NCBI GenBank assembly: GCA_963082875.1
Contig: OY720097.1
Span: 20,282,501-20,346,500 of the forward strand
DNA: 64,000 nucleotides
Origin: Corella eumyota
Taxonomy: Eukaryota; Chordata; Ascidiacea; Phlebobranchia; Corellidae
Direction: 5' to 3'
Shown: positions 1 through 14,800 of the stretch, in pieces
Layout of the letters: each line of letters begins with the position of its first letter
Position numbering within the stretch: the first letter of the stretch is position 1
Notes under the pieces: model-generated
Databases searched by the model: none
What the model was told of the DNA's origin: nothing
The model's input: only the letters and a program-made list of their open reading frames with translations
Position numbers and translations under genes: made by a program

Positions 1-11
1 TTATTCAATAG

Positions 12-2878
12 GTAACAGTTGGAAGACCAAAATTAATTCAAATTGGCGAAAGTTTATTAAAATCTTCTCATTTATTTAAAAGAAGATTACAGTGGCTATC
101 TACTGGTAGTAGGAAAATATTTGGAGTTATTCAGGTATGAATAGAAAAAAAATGCCATTTTTGACATTATTACCTATTTTTGAACTTAGCTTAAATCATA
201 ATAGAGTTTTTATTTGGTTTTTGAAGATCAAAATTTTAATTTTTAACAGTAGTTTTGTAATCTGCCTTAAAGGTGGCTATGTTAAATATTTTATTTCTTT
301 TTAGGAGCATTTTTATTAGATTTTTAAAATGTCATATTTTTGTATACATTAAATATATATAATGTTTATTAGTTAACAGTATTTCTGTAACTTATTTTAA
401 GAGTAGCATATGTCACATATTGTGTTTATTTTTAGGAGCATTGTATCTGTATAGTAATAGATGTAACAACAATGTCACAAACTCAGTTTGATTTGTACAG
501 AGAATCTTTATGTCAAGTTATCAGGGATCAAGTATCACAGTTGGCTAAATTTAATATGATAAAGTAAGTGAACTGTTAGGTTTTAAAGTCCAAGATTTTA
601 TAACATGTAAACGCAAAAAAGGTTATGTTAAAAAAAAGTATTTGTTACCATGACATGGTTTTCAAAATTCTGAAGTTATTTGGCAGTTTTGTATATTGCC
701 ACCTAGTGGCTGGTGTGAAATATATGTATGGCTATTTTTACTGTAATTTTTTGTCATAATTTTCTTTACAACTTGAAAAATTTAAAACAAAAAAAATGCA
801 AAAAAATGTGCGATAAAACGATTAAAAATATTTTTTTTACTAATAATTATAAAATACTCAGAGCACAGGCTGATATGCAAATGTGGCAGGAGCAAGCCAC
901 TCCTGTTACTGAGGTAACCCTCCAGTCTGCCATCGAGTGGATATGGAAGTTGGACAGAATGGCTGAAACATCGAGAACGGCTTGTGCAGAGGCAATCATG
1001 AAATCTTTGGAAGATGAAACGGTGGGTTTTGTTTTTGGTTAAAATTTTTTTCAAATAAGTTTTTAACATTCTAAAAACAACTTTATATTTTTTGAAAAAT
1101 CTATTTAAAGTTTAAAATTGAATTAAAATTAATGTTTAAGTTATATATTTAAAGATTAAAAATAGGTTAAATTTATTTTTTAAAAGTCAATGGTTTAAAA
1201 ATAGCCTAGCATAAGGTTTTACAATTTGTTGTGTTTTGATGTTACTAGATGATTACCTATAGGCTGCATTTTTACTTATTTGGCTAATTACTCTTACATC
1301 ACTTTAAAGCAATATGCTCCAAACTAAAAGCACCACAAACAGCATTATTTTTATTTTGAAGGTCAATTAAGCAAGTGTCAAAATATTGTTTTCAAGCCAG
1401 TAACACTTTTTAAAATACACACACTTATAGATGTTAGCACATGTTTTACAAGTTTAAAGTTGTATGCACTTCTCCTACTTAGATGTTAAAGTGTACAAAC
1501 ACACTACTTAAGTTTTAACTTAAACTTAACGGTTGGCCATGTGAAGTGGGTTTTGAATAAACAATAATGTTGTAATACTGTTTTTGTTTAAATAGCTACA
1601 ATATATTATTAGTTTTTAACAATACAGCTTAAGTATACTTAAAATTGTATTGTGAAGCAGTAGTGTATTTAACTGTTAGATTATCCACTATTTAAGTTTA
1701 AATATTTACTTAAAATTTGTGCCATAAAATTTTGATTTTTTTTAATAACTGTGATTTATGACATTATATTAAATAACAATTAATAATTTAAAGTTGTCAT
1801 TATGTACATATTTTGCAGCTGGAATCTGTTTACTTATTTGCTGAAGGTGACGCTTGTGAAAGTTCGAAAGAAATTCTGAGACAGAAATTAACGTCATCTG
1901 AGCATGTACTTCATACAGTTTCATTTAATGCAACTAAATCTTCAACAATTAAGTTTCTGAAGGAGATAGCCCAAAGTGCTAATGGAAGGTATAAACAATA
2001 CGTATTTAAAATCTGCTGATTTATATTTTTTATCAATAAATTTATGTGTTTTTTAAGCACTTATATATCTGAAAGTCATTTTTGATAAATACTCTCTTAC
2101 TTTTTTATTTTGATGGTACTTCAAAATATAAAAAAAAAAAATTTTTATTGCTTATTTTTTTATTAAATGCTTTCAATAAATCTATTATTACTACTAGTTG
2201 ATAGTTCACCCTATGATTGAATTTTGAATTATTATAATATGGTTTACAACTCTTACCTAATTCTAGCCTATGATAATTGACCCGAACATCACAAATGGCA
2301 TTTTATTTTATTTTGTAGGCCTATAAACTGAATATGCACTTAAATTTTATCCACTTAACTTCAATATTTTTAAAGGAAAAATGTTGTTTTGTTTTTGTGG
2401 TAATGTGGTGAACCGGTCATGGCATCAGACTACGAGCCAAATGGTTTCGGCTTCGAGCTGCATTAACACTACACTATTCACCCTTGAGCCTGTCGTTCAC
2501 GGATAGCTCAAACACATCCCGAACCGCACACCCTCACCTTATAAAACTATCAAAAACCTATCCCCTTTTGGGAATATGAAAATAAAATGTTGTTTATATT
2601 TTAATTTTTAAAAATGTTTTTCAGATTTCATGCATTTGTTGTGAAAAGCATTTACGAGACTGATGCTGAAGCATATCCAAGCTCTGCTGCTCCTCCTGGC
2701 GGTGATGCACAAAGGATCTCGGTGCGACTTGCACAGAGAGCAAAAGGTGGAGTCCCAGCTGGAGCAGGAGTCAGGGAGGATGTGTTCCAGATCTGGGCAG
2801 AGCTGGAGGAATGTAGGAATAATCACGCCCAGATTCAAACTCTGTTGACGGAAATTCCTGAAACTCAATCAGAAAATA
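12..2878 (+). CDS. VWA3B: VWA3B-like exons 1-5: degenerate first VWA domain
   Basis: Exons 12-134, 436-563, 862-1021, 1819-1988 and 2625-2878. Exon 1 ends with STGSRKIFGVIQ and exon 2 opens with EHCICIVIDVTTMSQTQ, the position of a VWA first strand. The expected DxSxS is replaced by DVTTMS, so this MIDAS is probably not metal-binding. The motif AIEWIWKLDRMAETSR in exon 3 and the strand ESVYLFAEGDA in exon 4 continue the fold; exon 5 starts RFHAFVV and runs into a helical, Gln/Glu-rich segment. Exon 1 begins in phase 0 right at the window edge, so earlier exons lie upstream. Exon 5 is GC-richer than its surroundings. Confidence 0.85.
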
Positions 2879-5800
2879 GTAAGATTTTAAATTTTTAAAA
2901 ATTAGGGTGAAAGACAAATTGCAACATCTTAGAAACTTAAAATACCCAACAAATTTCCGTAACAATTTAGTTATTAGGAGTAAATTAAAATGGCTAATTA
3001 GTTTTTGTTTAATACCAAAATTTTGTAAATTAATTTTAAACGGTTTTTAATTTTCTTAAAAATTTATTTTTATTTATTTTTTTTTAAATTTAAGTTTGCA
3101 TAAAGTATAAACAATATTAAATTATAAATTACTTGTCTTTGTTTTTAGCTGTGATAGACAGACCAGCTATCACAAATGGAGGATATTCTGAACAATACAT
3201 GAGCTCAAAAATGTGGTTAAAAAGACATGGTTTGGATGTGAAGAAATTAACAGCATTTCAAGTGTTAGCAAGTTGTTCTTTTAAACATATTGATGGAGTG
3301 GTGGATTTGAAAGGAAAACCAGGACCTAATAATAATCATTCATCTGATGCTGTAAGTAAAATGAAAAAAGTTTTAATGAACAAATGTTTTTTTTTGTATA
3401 TATCCTTATTTCCGATGTAGGAAGGTCAAATGCGCAACCTAAACATAAAGTAACATTAGTTAACCCGACCCAGTCTCGAGTTGCCTTTGGCAGGTCGGGA
3501 TATTATAGATTATATTTGCCCGGAAATTATGCTTCTGATTAAGTGCTGGCTCAGCAGGAGTGTATACTATTTATAGCGCCTTACTCAAAGGCGCTACAGC
3601 ATGAGAGCAGTTGGGATTAAATCCTTGGGCACAAGTGTTATTACCACTACACCATGCTGCTCGTTTTTAGTTAGTGGACATAAATTTAAAAAATAATTAT
3701 AACAAATATTACAAAAAATATGTGTAAATAATTTTTTTTATATTGATGTAGTATTTTGTATTTTAACTTGTAGTTTTTATAAAGTTTTGGCACCATAAAA
3801 ATTTTTTTGCCTTAATAAATTTGTCATATTTTAATATATTATCTGTTGTTTAGATTTTTATTTACAAATTTTCCTTTCATTTTAACAGGATAATGTTCGT
3901 AAATTAGTGAATGCAAAATACTGTGAACACTTTGCTCATACAAAATGGAAGGACGGCTCAATTGTTCATGTTCATATCACTGCTGAACAACATAAAATGT
4001 ATGAGAAAAAAATGAATACAACTTTGAATTCTATACAACAAAGGTAACAAAAAAATTATTTAATTAAAACAATATTTAAGTAAAATTTCAGTTGTAAAGA
4101 AGAATAAAATATCAAAACAGTTTAAATAAAAGAGTTGGCTATTTATTTATATTTTATAACCTAAGGTATATATAAAACCATATCTTAGCACTTAATCAGC
4201 AGTATAATCATCGGGCAAATATTATCTATAATATCTCAAACTGCCACAGGCAACTCGAGACTGGGTCGGAGTAACTGATGTTCTTCTATGTTTACCCACC
4301 CACTACAAATTAAGATTTTGATTATTTAGCTACATTATATATAGATTATTAAATATTGTGTATATTTTTAACATAAAAACAGCACTTTTTTATAAGACTT
4401 TTTACATTTAAACTTTTAATGTTATTTTAGAGTTGACTGGTTACAACAAGGCAGTAGAGAAGTGTTTGGGACAATATTAGAAGAACAAGTTTATATTTTA
4501 ATTGATACTTCACAATCTATGAGGGAGAAGCTAGCTCTAGTTAAAGAGAAATTATTTCAACTGATGCAGGTAATAAAAAATTAGTTTAGAAAAATTAGTA
4601 GTTTATAAATTAAGCACTATAGTTGATTCTTTTTAAAATTTAATTAATGAAATTATAAATTTCAATACACAAATGCTTTAAAAACTAAACACAATCTTTT
4701 AACATTTAAAAATATGTTTTATCTGCTGTCCTACCCCAAAATACAGTAAGCAATCAAAAGAACTTTCGTTGGGTAATAAAATAAATTGTGTTAAAACTAA
4801 ATATTATTTTATACTTAGGAGCAATTACGGCACAAAAGCAAGTTTAACATAGTTAAGTTTGACACCAAAGCTGTTGCATGGAAAGATAGAGTGGTGGATG
4901 TGAATGAACAAAACTTACTCAATGCTTGGAGTTGGGTTAAAGGTAATTTAAAGCTGATTACAAATATTAATTTATAATATTACAAAAAAATTAAGACCAA
5001 GTCAAACTTGGTACTTAATGGTATATGCAACAACAATTTTACCTAATAGACATACTTCCAAAAACCAAAGAGTAGAAAATGATATTAAAATTTAGGTCAT
5101 AACTTTTAAAGCATTTTCTGAAAAAGGGTTGGGGTAGAAGGGGCTTAATAGAAAGTGTTTTATTATCGGTAATATGACATTTCTGGGCTTTTGGTTCTCA
5201 AAAAAGTGTATTTTTGGTAAAACGGTTTTTGATAATATATCAGTGAACTGTCAAATAGTCCTAAGTTTCTGTTATTTTAAGCTGTGAGTTTTCTTTTCTA
5301 CAGGGATAAAGAGATTAAAAAATTATATTTTGTCCAACTTTACAGATATAGGGGTAGGAGGTAGCACCAATACATTAGCAGCATTAAGATTGGCTCTATC
5401 TGATCCTCATACTCATGCTATTTATTTATTATCTGATGGTAGACCTGACCAGGTTGGTATTATTACTATTCTCATTTGTTTTAAGGATTCTATAAAATAG
5501 TAACTTTTATATATAAAAATATTTAAAAGTATTTTTTGTTTCTAAATGTTTTTGTATTTTTTGAAAGAGTGTTTTTTGTTTATAAATGAAAATACTTAAA
5601 ACTTTCAATTATTTGAATTAAGTTAACTGAATTCCTAATGAATTAGCAAAATCTGCAAAAAGATGTTAAATTGTGTTTTTATTTATAAACAATTTTTTCT
5701 TAAGCCACCTTGGGTAATATGGAAATTTATTCAGGTATATTGCATGGCTTCACTTTATTAGTATTTATAATTTGAGATCACAAATTATTATCCATATTTT

Positions 5801-8800
5801 CTTGCTACAGAAAAATATTAAATTTGCCAAAATATTCTTTAGCTTGCTATAAAATATTGTAAAATTTGATAGAATTTAGCAATTGCCAACACATACACCT
5901 TTTATATTTGAATTTTTTTTCAAATTTATATTTTTGAGTTTTAACATGACTTTTTACAATTTTTGAAGCCTTGTCTTCATATTCATGTTCTAAATATCAT
6001 TTTTGCATTACAACTTAAAACATTAAATCATTTACATATATAAAAAGGAAATAATAATTGAACCTTTATATGTATGTTTAGTGTTTTTACAAGTAGCTTT
6101 CAGGGTTTTTCACTATCAATCAAATTTAAAAAAATCATGCATCAAAAAATCAACTTTGTTGATCAAAAACAAAAACTTAAAATTAGTTATTTTTTCTGGT
6201 TTTCTTTAATATAAAATTTACAACTTTTTTATTGATAATATAAAACTTAAATTTTTGTTGTTGCTTAGCAACCTCGTTCAATTCTCGCTCAAGTTCAACT
6301 CCAACACCCAGTTCCAATCCACACAATTGCTTTTAATTGCCATGACAATGAGGCTAACAAGTTTCTACACCAGCTCTCTAGTGACACTGGTGGTAGATAT
6401 CATAACTTCTCGACAGACGGAGCTCTGCCTGATTCACCTCCGCCTTTCGAGGTAAAAATCTAACAAAAAATTGGTTTTTAAGTTTAACAGTTTTTTGATT
6501 TAAGAATAAATATAAGTTTTTCCGGAATGTTATTTTTAGTATTTTAAAAATTAAAGGACAAAACTTATTTTTGGTAATTTTAAAATCCAGTTTTGTCAAT
6601 ATTATTTAAAAGCAAAATAATTTAAAAAATTTTAAGTGATATTGGTAATAGTTATGCCCACTTTTTTCAATTTTGTTACATGCATTTGTGTTTTTTTGTC
6701 TAAAAACCTAAATACAACTTTATCTTAGTTAAAAACCATTTTTGAGAAAGGAATATAAAATTTTGTTTCTATTTCAGAGCGAAGATGTTTGTCTACTGAA
6801 GAAAGAAATTGAGAGAGGAAAATCTGATTTGGAAAAAGTTTCGAAACTTCGTGCGCGATGTGTTATGTTGGATTGGTATCATAACAATAATAACAAGGTT
6901 AAACTAATGAGATTAATTTTAAACTTAAAGTGCTATATTAGAGAATTTTGCAATTTTGTAAGAAATGTATATAGCACGTTAGTATGGTTGACAATAAATC
7001 ACAAAATGCCAACCCCCTAAAAATGTCTGTAGTACTTACAATTTAATTTTAAAAATACTGGAAAATGATTAACATAAAAAACCAGGTTACCATATTGTTT
7101 TGTGTGACGTGGAAAGTACCAAGTAGCGTAGTGAATGTATACAAGCTAGTACTTTCTACGTCATCACAAACAGGGCTTCCTTTTTCTTTTTTTTAAATTA
7201 ATTTTTACTTTTTTTTAAAAAGTTGTACAACTTAAAAAGTAAGTAAAATTATTTAAAGTTAAAACCATTTTTGTCTTCAGTGACACCAATTTTATCAATT
7301 TTTACGTGTAAAAATATCGCTAATATATGACTTTAAAAGAAGTTTATAAAATTTTGTGAAAAATGACTTTTAAAATAAAAAAATAGAATTGTAATAATGT
7401 ATCAATAAAATAATATTGAATTTGTTTAGTTAAAGTAGTGTCAACCATTTTATCAACTTATTTGTTAATATTTTTTATTTGCAGCAAAAAGAGTTAGAAT
7501 ATCAAAGTTCATCGAGTAAAAGGTCGTCAAGGTCAACTTCGAGGTCAAGGTCATCAACTGCTTTAATGTTACACAAACAACAAAGACCACACAGTGCTTG
7601 CTCAAATACATCTGATAGCAGGTAACATTTATATTCTATTTATATTATATATATCTATTTCTATTATATAACATTTTTTGGGCTTATGTTATGGGTAAAT
7701 AATTTTTTTATGTGTTTTTTTTTATATTAATCTTTTTTTCAGATATTTAGTATATTGTCTCTAATTTTTTTTGTGTAGTATTTTGTTTGTACTGGTTTGA
7801 TTAAAGGGTAGTTTCCTTTAGCCTTTTTGTATATTTAAGCAAAATATTGTAGGTTTAATGTTGCTTAATTAGTAAAAAAATGACTAAAACTGTAGATCCA
7901 GAACTAGGTTAGATTCACTATTTTTCGTCTTTTGCTTTGGAATACCGGCATAGTTTTTACCAAATTTATTGATCTATTAGATAAATAAGCTCAAATTTGT
8001 AACATCTTTCAAAGCAAATTTAGGAAAATATAATATACTAAAGAGTTGTCAAAACAATTTGGCAACACTGTGTTATTTTATTCCATTTCTATTGTTACCA
8101 AACAATGAAAGTTTTTCTAAAACATTCTTGCTATAAAAATCTTCCTTCTGACCAAACAATAAAATGAAAAGAAAAAGTTTTAAAGACTTATATTGCCAAA
8201 GTAACAGTGGGGAGGGGTAACATGGGAATTTAATTTCAACAAAGGTTTGTGAGCAAAGTCAAGCTACATAGTAAAAAGTTTGTTTTTAATTTTGGGAATT
8301 AAAAGTATAGTGCATATTAGTTTATGTACGAAAGATTCTAACTATGCCTAGGTAAATAATTAGTTTGATTAAATGAGTAATATTTTTTGTGATTGTTTTT
8401 TATGAGTAACTATGGTAAAGATTTTAAAGTTTGTGCAAAATTGAAATATTTGGAAGTAAATAGTTATAAAAATAAACATTTAAGAAACATTATTATTAAT
8501 TTGGGAAAAAGTTTTAAGTTAAAAAAAAAAACTGGCATAAGCATTTTTTTGCATTTTTTTCCATTTTTAGTTCAAGTAGTGATGATAGGAGACCCCACAC
8601 AAGTCAGGGTTTTTATCGCCCCACACCCCCTTTACATCGTAACCATAGAGGTCAAAGGGGGGTGAATGATGAGGTCATCTTGAAACGAAGAAATAAAAAA
8701 AGAAGTAAACAAGGATATGGAAAAGGTAAGTGGATATTAATACAAATGCAATAAAAAAAGTTAATTTTTTAAACTATAATGTGTTTTTACTCTGTTTTTT

Positions 8801-11800
8801 TTTTTAATATCTGTTTTTTTAATATTTTAATTTAATAATGTCTTTAAATAAATTTTAATAAAATATTTTAGTTAAAATGTCAAATTTTTACGCTTTATTA
8901 TTTTGGCATTTTAATTTTAATTAAATATTTGGAAAATTTTTCAAGGTCATCACGCTGGTCATACCAAAACGAGCCTGTTACGCTTGGCTGGTCAAGGTGA
9001 TCAGGAATTACACGGTTGGATGCTTCCAGAGTCGAGAGATTTTATGCAGCGACAAATTGACCACTCGATGGAAGCATATCAAGGTAAATAACAATTTTTT
9101 TATTTTGACAAAAACTGTAGATTGTACTTTAAATGCTAAAATTAAATTTTAAATTTATTTAATCAAATGTTTTTTTTGAAAGTATTTTATTTAAAATTTA
9201 TTTTTTCGGATTTTTATTATTTACTTATTGATTTCTTTTTACTTATTTTAACTGTTTTGTTGTTTAGATCTTGCAAGATTGAAGTTACAGAAGCAGGGAG
9301 GTCCAAAAAAGTCGGCTAAACCATTTAGAAAGTAAGTTTTATTTTAAATTTAATTTTAAACAATGCCTCGAAAATATACTTTATTTATTTAAAAGCATTA
9401 ATTTTCTGTTCAATAACTCAGCCTAAGAACTAAATAACTAATCACATATAAAAATGTGTTTGTGTCGGTTAAGACCAAGCTAAAGCTTAAAAAAAATTTT
9501 TTTTTGTGTATTTTTGAAATTGTAGTAATTGAATTCTTGAAAGGGTTATTATTTGTATTTTTTTTTGTAAAAATTGTTGATTGGTCAAAATTGTATAGTA
9601 AAGTCATAGAAAAAACATAACTATAGATGCACATTATTTGTTTTTTTTCTGTTAGCAAATATATTAAACTACAATTACTTATTAGTTCTTTGGACATACC
9701 AAATTACAAATGGTTGAAAAGATATGGGTTGGCTGCGCGTAAACTAACAATAATGGATATTTTGTCCCCAACTGTTGTAAGAGTTTCACCAAAATATATT
9801 CCAGTTCTGGATACTTATGTGGTGTCAAAAGTTTTTAATGAGGTAAGCTGTGCTAGCTTTTGATTCTATTGTTTTTAATTTATTGTATTTTTTTAAACAG
9901 CATTTTTGTACTGCTGGGCTTTATTTTTTTAATATGTAACAAAATATTTAAAAGCGAGTCTTGTTGAATATACTCTTTTATTCTTAAAGTAAAAAGGGTA
10001 ATTGACAACCTAAATTTGCAGATGATTATTGCAAAATTATTATTAGTAACATCACAAATTTCTGCAGTTATTTTGAGACTGAGTCTGGTTATTATTGTTT
10101 ACTTCTATTTTGGATGAATTTTTTTTTATATATTTATTTATCTGGGATGTGGAAAGGTTGGCCTCACAACCTAAACATAGAGTAACATTTTTTACGCCGA
10201 CTTAGTGTCTAATAGTTAACCTGCTAATTAAGTATTCACTCAGCACGAGTTCATACAGTTTATAGCACCTAATTTAAGGGCGCTACAGCAAAAGTGCAGT
10301 GCCTTGGACCGCATGTAGTGAAACTAAATTTACTGACCACTACACAGCGCTGCCGGTAATACAAAAAACTACCACATTTTAATTATAAATATGTTTTACT
10401 TTAAGGTTCTTCCAATAGCTCATGTATCCCCAAGATGTAAGCAGGCTGTGAGGTTGGTTAATCCTGCTGCTGTTGACTTAAATGGGTATGAGAAAAGATT
10501 GTTGGAAGCCCTGGGTGAATATAAGAACAGATTGGACATGATCGTGTGGAGGAATTTGAATCAAGAAGAAAGGGAGAGGTAAAAAGAAGTTTTTATAGTT
10601 TAATTAGATTCTTAAAAATAAATTTAACTAAGGTCCTGTTTTTTTTAATTGGAAATCCCTTTTTTCTGGTCTAGTCTTAAAATTTTTTTCTTATTTTTTT
10701 CGATTATTTTTTGTATAATTTTAAAATGTTTAATAGAAATAACATTTTTTTAATCTCTAATATATTTTTGTAATTTCGTCTTTTATGTTACAGAATAGTT
10801 TTATTTTAAAATGCAATATTTTAAAGCCATTAAAATGTACCATGCTAAAAAAATATTTTTTATTAATGTAGTTTTGGAGAAGGCCCAATATCCTATTTTG
10901 AAAACCAAACAGCAATTCATCAAGCTTTTGATAGGTTGAACTGGCCATATCCACAAGGAGACTTACAATTACTAGTGGATGAAATACATCAAGGTAAAAT
11001 TGTCAAGTTAATAATTTAATTCATCCAGATGAAAGGCCCATAATTACCTTTTTTGGTTTCACAATTTATTTATATTAGCAATATATTGTTCTTTTAGGTC
11101 AGCGATATCTTCAACAATCTAAAGATATAACAGATGCATCAAAACAACATGGCATGGGAAAAAAGAAAGAAGAAGACAAAGAGGATACAAATAGATCCTT
11201 CAAGGTACAACAACATAATATTAAAATACGTTCAATATATTGCATTGTATATGCACACAAGTGTTATTTTAGGCATGCAATAACAGGTTTTACACTCTTA
11301 ATACTTGGAAAAACTGTTCAGTTGTATTTAATTTCTTGGATCAATATTTTTCAATGAATTAGAAATAATTATTGTTTTGGATTATGTTTTAGCAAAGTGG
11401 TAAGGATAAAAAACATAGGAGAAAGAACAAAACAAAAGATGAATCAAGTCTGGATACTACAGATATTACAAGCTCAAGTGTAAGTCAATTTACCAATTTA
11501 TTATTTAAAAACTTTAACGAAATTTGTAACCAAAATTTGTATATTTTCAAAAAATGTTGTATAAAATTAAAATTTATTTTATTTAAATTGGGTTATTAGG
11601 CAAGTCTTGTTAAATTGTTATTTTTTTAGAATGATGATGAAAAATCTAATAATCATGAAAAGGAAATTAAGGAAAGGAAAACACCAACCAGTGATGTAAG
11701 TAAAAGATGATTTTAAACAAAGCAAATAACCACTAAACCACATTTTTAATTTTTTTATTGTATTTGTATTTTAGTCAGAAGAGTCAAGCAGCAATTATGC

Positions 11801-14800
11801 TGAAGAATACCAATCCAACAAAAAACCAAAACCCAAAATTGACAGATTGAAAGGTCAAAAAGTAATTGCCAGGTAAAAGACTAGAAAAAAAATAGAATTA
11901 AAATGCTATGATCTACAATAAAAAAAATTGCAATTTTACTAACATTTTATATTTAGGGCATAAACTAAAATTAATGTTTTTTGTAAAAATTTATATATAC
12001 TTGTGGATCATAACTTTAAACCTTTATTTAAAAAATGGTGTTTTTTTAAATCATATTAGACAAAATGATTTAAAATTATGTAAACCCAAAATTGATTATT
12101 TTAGATTTGAAGTGAATGGTTATTACTACCCTGGTATTGTTGTTAAGTCATTAAACATTCGCAAAGTTGTGGTTAATTTTGACTTTGGTGCGGAAGAAGT
12201 TATTCCAACAAGATATGTTATCCAAATGTCAGGAGCTATATCTTGCCCTTCATTAAAGGTAATAATAAATATTAACTAAAGTTGATTTTTTGCATATCAA
12301 AAGTTAGTTATTTTTTAATGGTTAATGTGTATTTTATTTATGTTTTTTTTACCAAAACCTAATCTTTTTATGTTAGGTCGGTGATTATGTTTTAGTTTTG
12401 TGTGGAAAAAAACATCCAAGATATGAACCGGGTCAGGTATTAGGAGATGCTAGGTTAAGTAAGGTAAACAACTTTACTATTTAAAAGTTTTATTTTGTGT
12501 TTGTTATTTTGGTTTTTCCTATAATTGGTTTTTACTTAATTTATGATAGTTATATATTGCTTAGTTCAAATTTGTATAGGACAATAACAATGTTTTGTAA
12601 AGAGAAATCTTAAATCTCTTACATTAAAAAGTTTAAAACACATTCTCTCTTTACTATTTTACCAACAGAGCCATTATAACAAGCATATAGTTGTTCTAAA
12701 ACCTGATGGATCACAAGCAACAGTAAGGAGAAAAAAGTTGATCAAAATAAGCGAAACCCGATACAAGTTTGCTTCACGTTACATTCAACAAGCTAAAAAA
12801 ATTGACACCACTGTGTAAGAAAATTTTTTAAATTAAAATTTTCTAAACATTTTGTAAAGTTTTAATCTTTGTATGCTTTTTTTAAGTACTAGTAAAAATC
12901 ATTATTTTGTGATTTTAATTTTATTTTAATTTCAAAAGATTATTCTAGTAAAGTGATCATTATTCACTGCTAAAATAGGAGTAATATAAACAACTAATGT
13001 ATTGTAAAAAATATAGTTTTTTGCCAAAACAACCTAAATCTGTTTTTCATTGTACAATAAATAAACTTTTTTTCTGATTTTACATTCATTTTTTAGACCC
13101 CCAGTAAATTTTGAACAGCCTGTGGAACCAGGAATTACTAAACATGACATCATAGATATTAAAAATCGACTCGATGACGTTCAGATTCAACTTGACGACC
13201 ACAACAAGGAACAAAAACATCAAACTCAAGTAAAAACTGAATTAAATAATATTTTACAAAATAAATATTTAAAAGTGTGAAAAATATATTTTGTTCAACG
13301 CAGTTACTTTATAGAATCACAAATAGAATTTTTTTTTTTTTTTAATTAACAATTTGTTAGGAAATTTTCTTTAACTTGTACATTTGTTAAACCTTATTTT
13401 GATTTTGATTTTTAGATTATTCACAAAGGATTGGATAAAAACATAAAAGGAAAAGATGAAATTAAAAATTTGTGCAAAGAAAATAAGGAAGAGGTAACAT
13501 AACTGTACATTGTCATCATTACAAATGCTTTAGTGTTTTAGTTTAAGTGGGCTAAAATTGTGTGTTTTATACTAAAAAATATAAGTATGTTTTGTTGCAA
13601 AAGGTACCCTTTGTTTTTGTTCTGTAAATTTTTATTTTTTTTAGATTATTGAAAACCAAGAAAAAAATTCAAAACTTGTGAAAAAGGTTATGAAAGAAAT
13701 ATCAACACAAACTAAAAATGAGGTAAAATAAATTAATTAAAATCAGTTTAAATAGTAAATAGCCTTACCTAAAACTCTAAAAACCCTAAAAATGAGTCTG
13801 TTACAAACGATAAAGTATATCAAATATTATTAATTTTTTTATATAATTAAAGTTATTTTAAGTTATATCATATAATGTCTATTATGTTATATGTTTAGAT
13901 AATGACTTACAATACAGCTTGTACAAATGTGATAGCTGATCATATTGCTGCATCTACTGAAAATGTAAGTAATATTGGTTAAAAAATTTAATAAAAAATT
14001 AAGGTTTTCAAAGCACACGATAAGTACAGCAAATAAAATCATTATTTTGTAAAAATTTGTAAACTATTTTAACTAATGTATTTGTATAGTTTATATATCT
14101 AAATTAGACCAATAAATAATTTGAATGTTTGCAAATAAGGTTGTCAAGGAACTAGATTCGAAGTAAGTAGCATGGCTTAATGTGTGTTGTAGAAATCAAC
14201 AGTCTGTAAAATATTTAAAAAAAATTAAATTTCTGTTGTGTAGTTTGTTATTCAAATACTTAAGAGTTGATCTCACTTCAATCACATAAAAAAAATTATG
14301 CATGTTAAGATTCCTTTTTAATTTTTTGTGTTTCATAATTACATAATTAATTATCGGTATCTGACTTTGCTTTTTAGACACAGTTTTGTGTTATTCAAGT
14401 GTTTTTTGTTTTCATAGACTGTATTGCTATTTCATGTTAGAGTATGTATTTGCATTTAATTGTGTGGTAGTTTTAAAAGTTATGTTAATTTGCTGACTAT
14501 AGTGTCGGCTTATGTTAAATGCTTATCATAGGGCTGGCTATTAACTAGTTGAACCAGTTATATTCAAAATCTAAATTTAAGAAAAATATATGTTAGGATG
14601 GATTTTAAATCTAACCTTAAAGATACCCCAACCCAAACTGAACCCATGTCTTCATTTGTTCCTAAACAACCTGAGCCTGTTCCTGTAACAACTCCTGAAG
14701 AAGGTAAGGTTTAGTTTTGTTCATCTATTTTTGGATTTTAAAGATTTTACGTGTGACGATTTGATAATATACACCAGGTTTCGTGTTAATATTAATTGTA

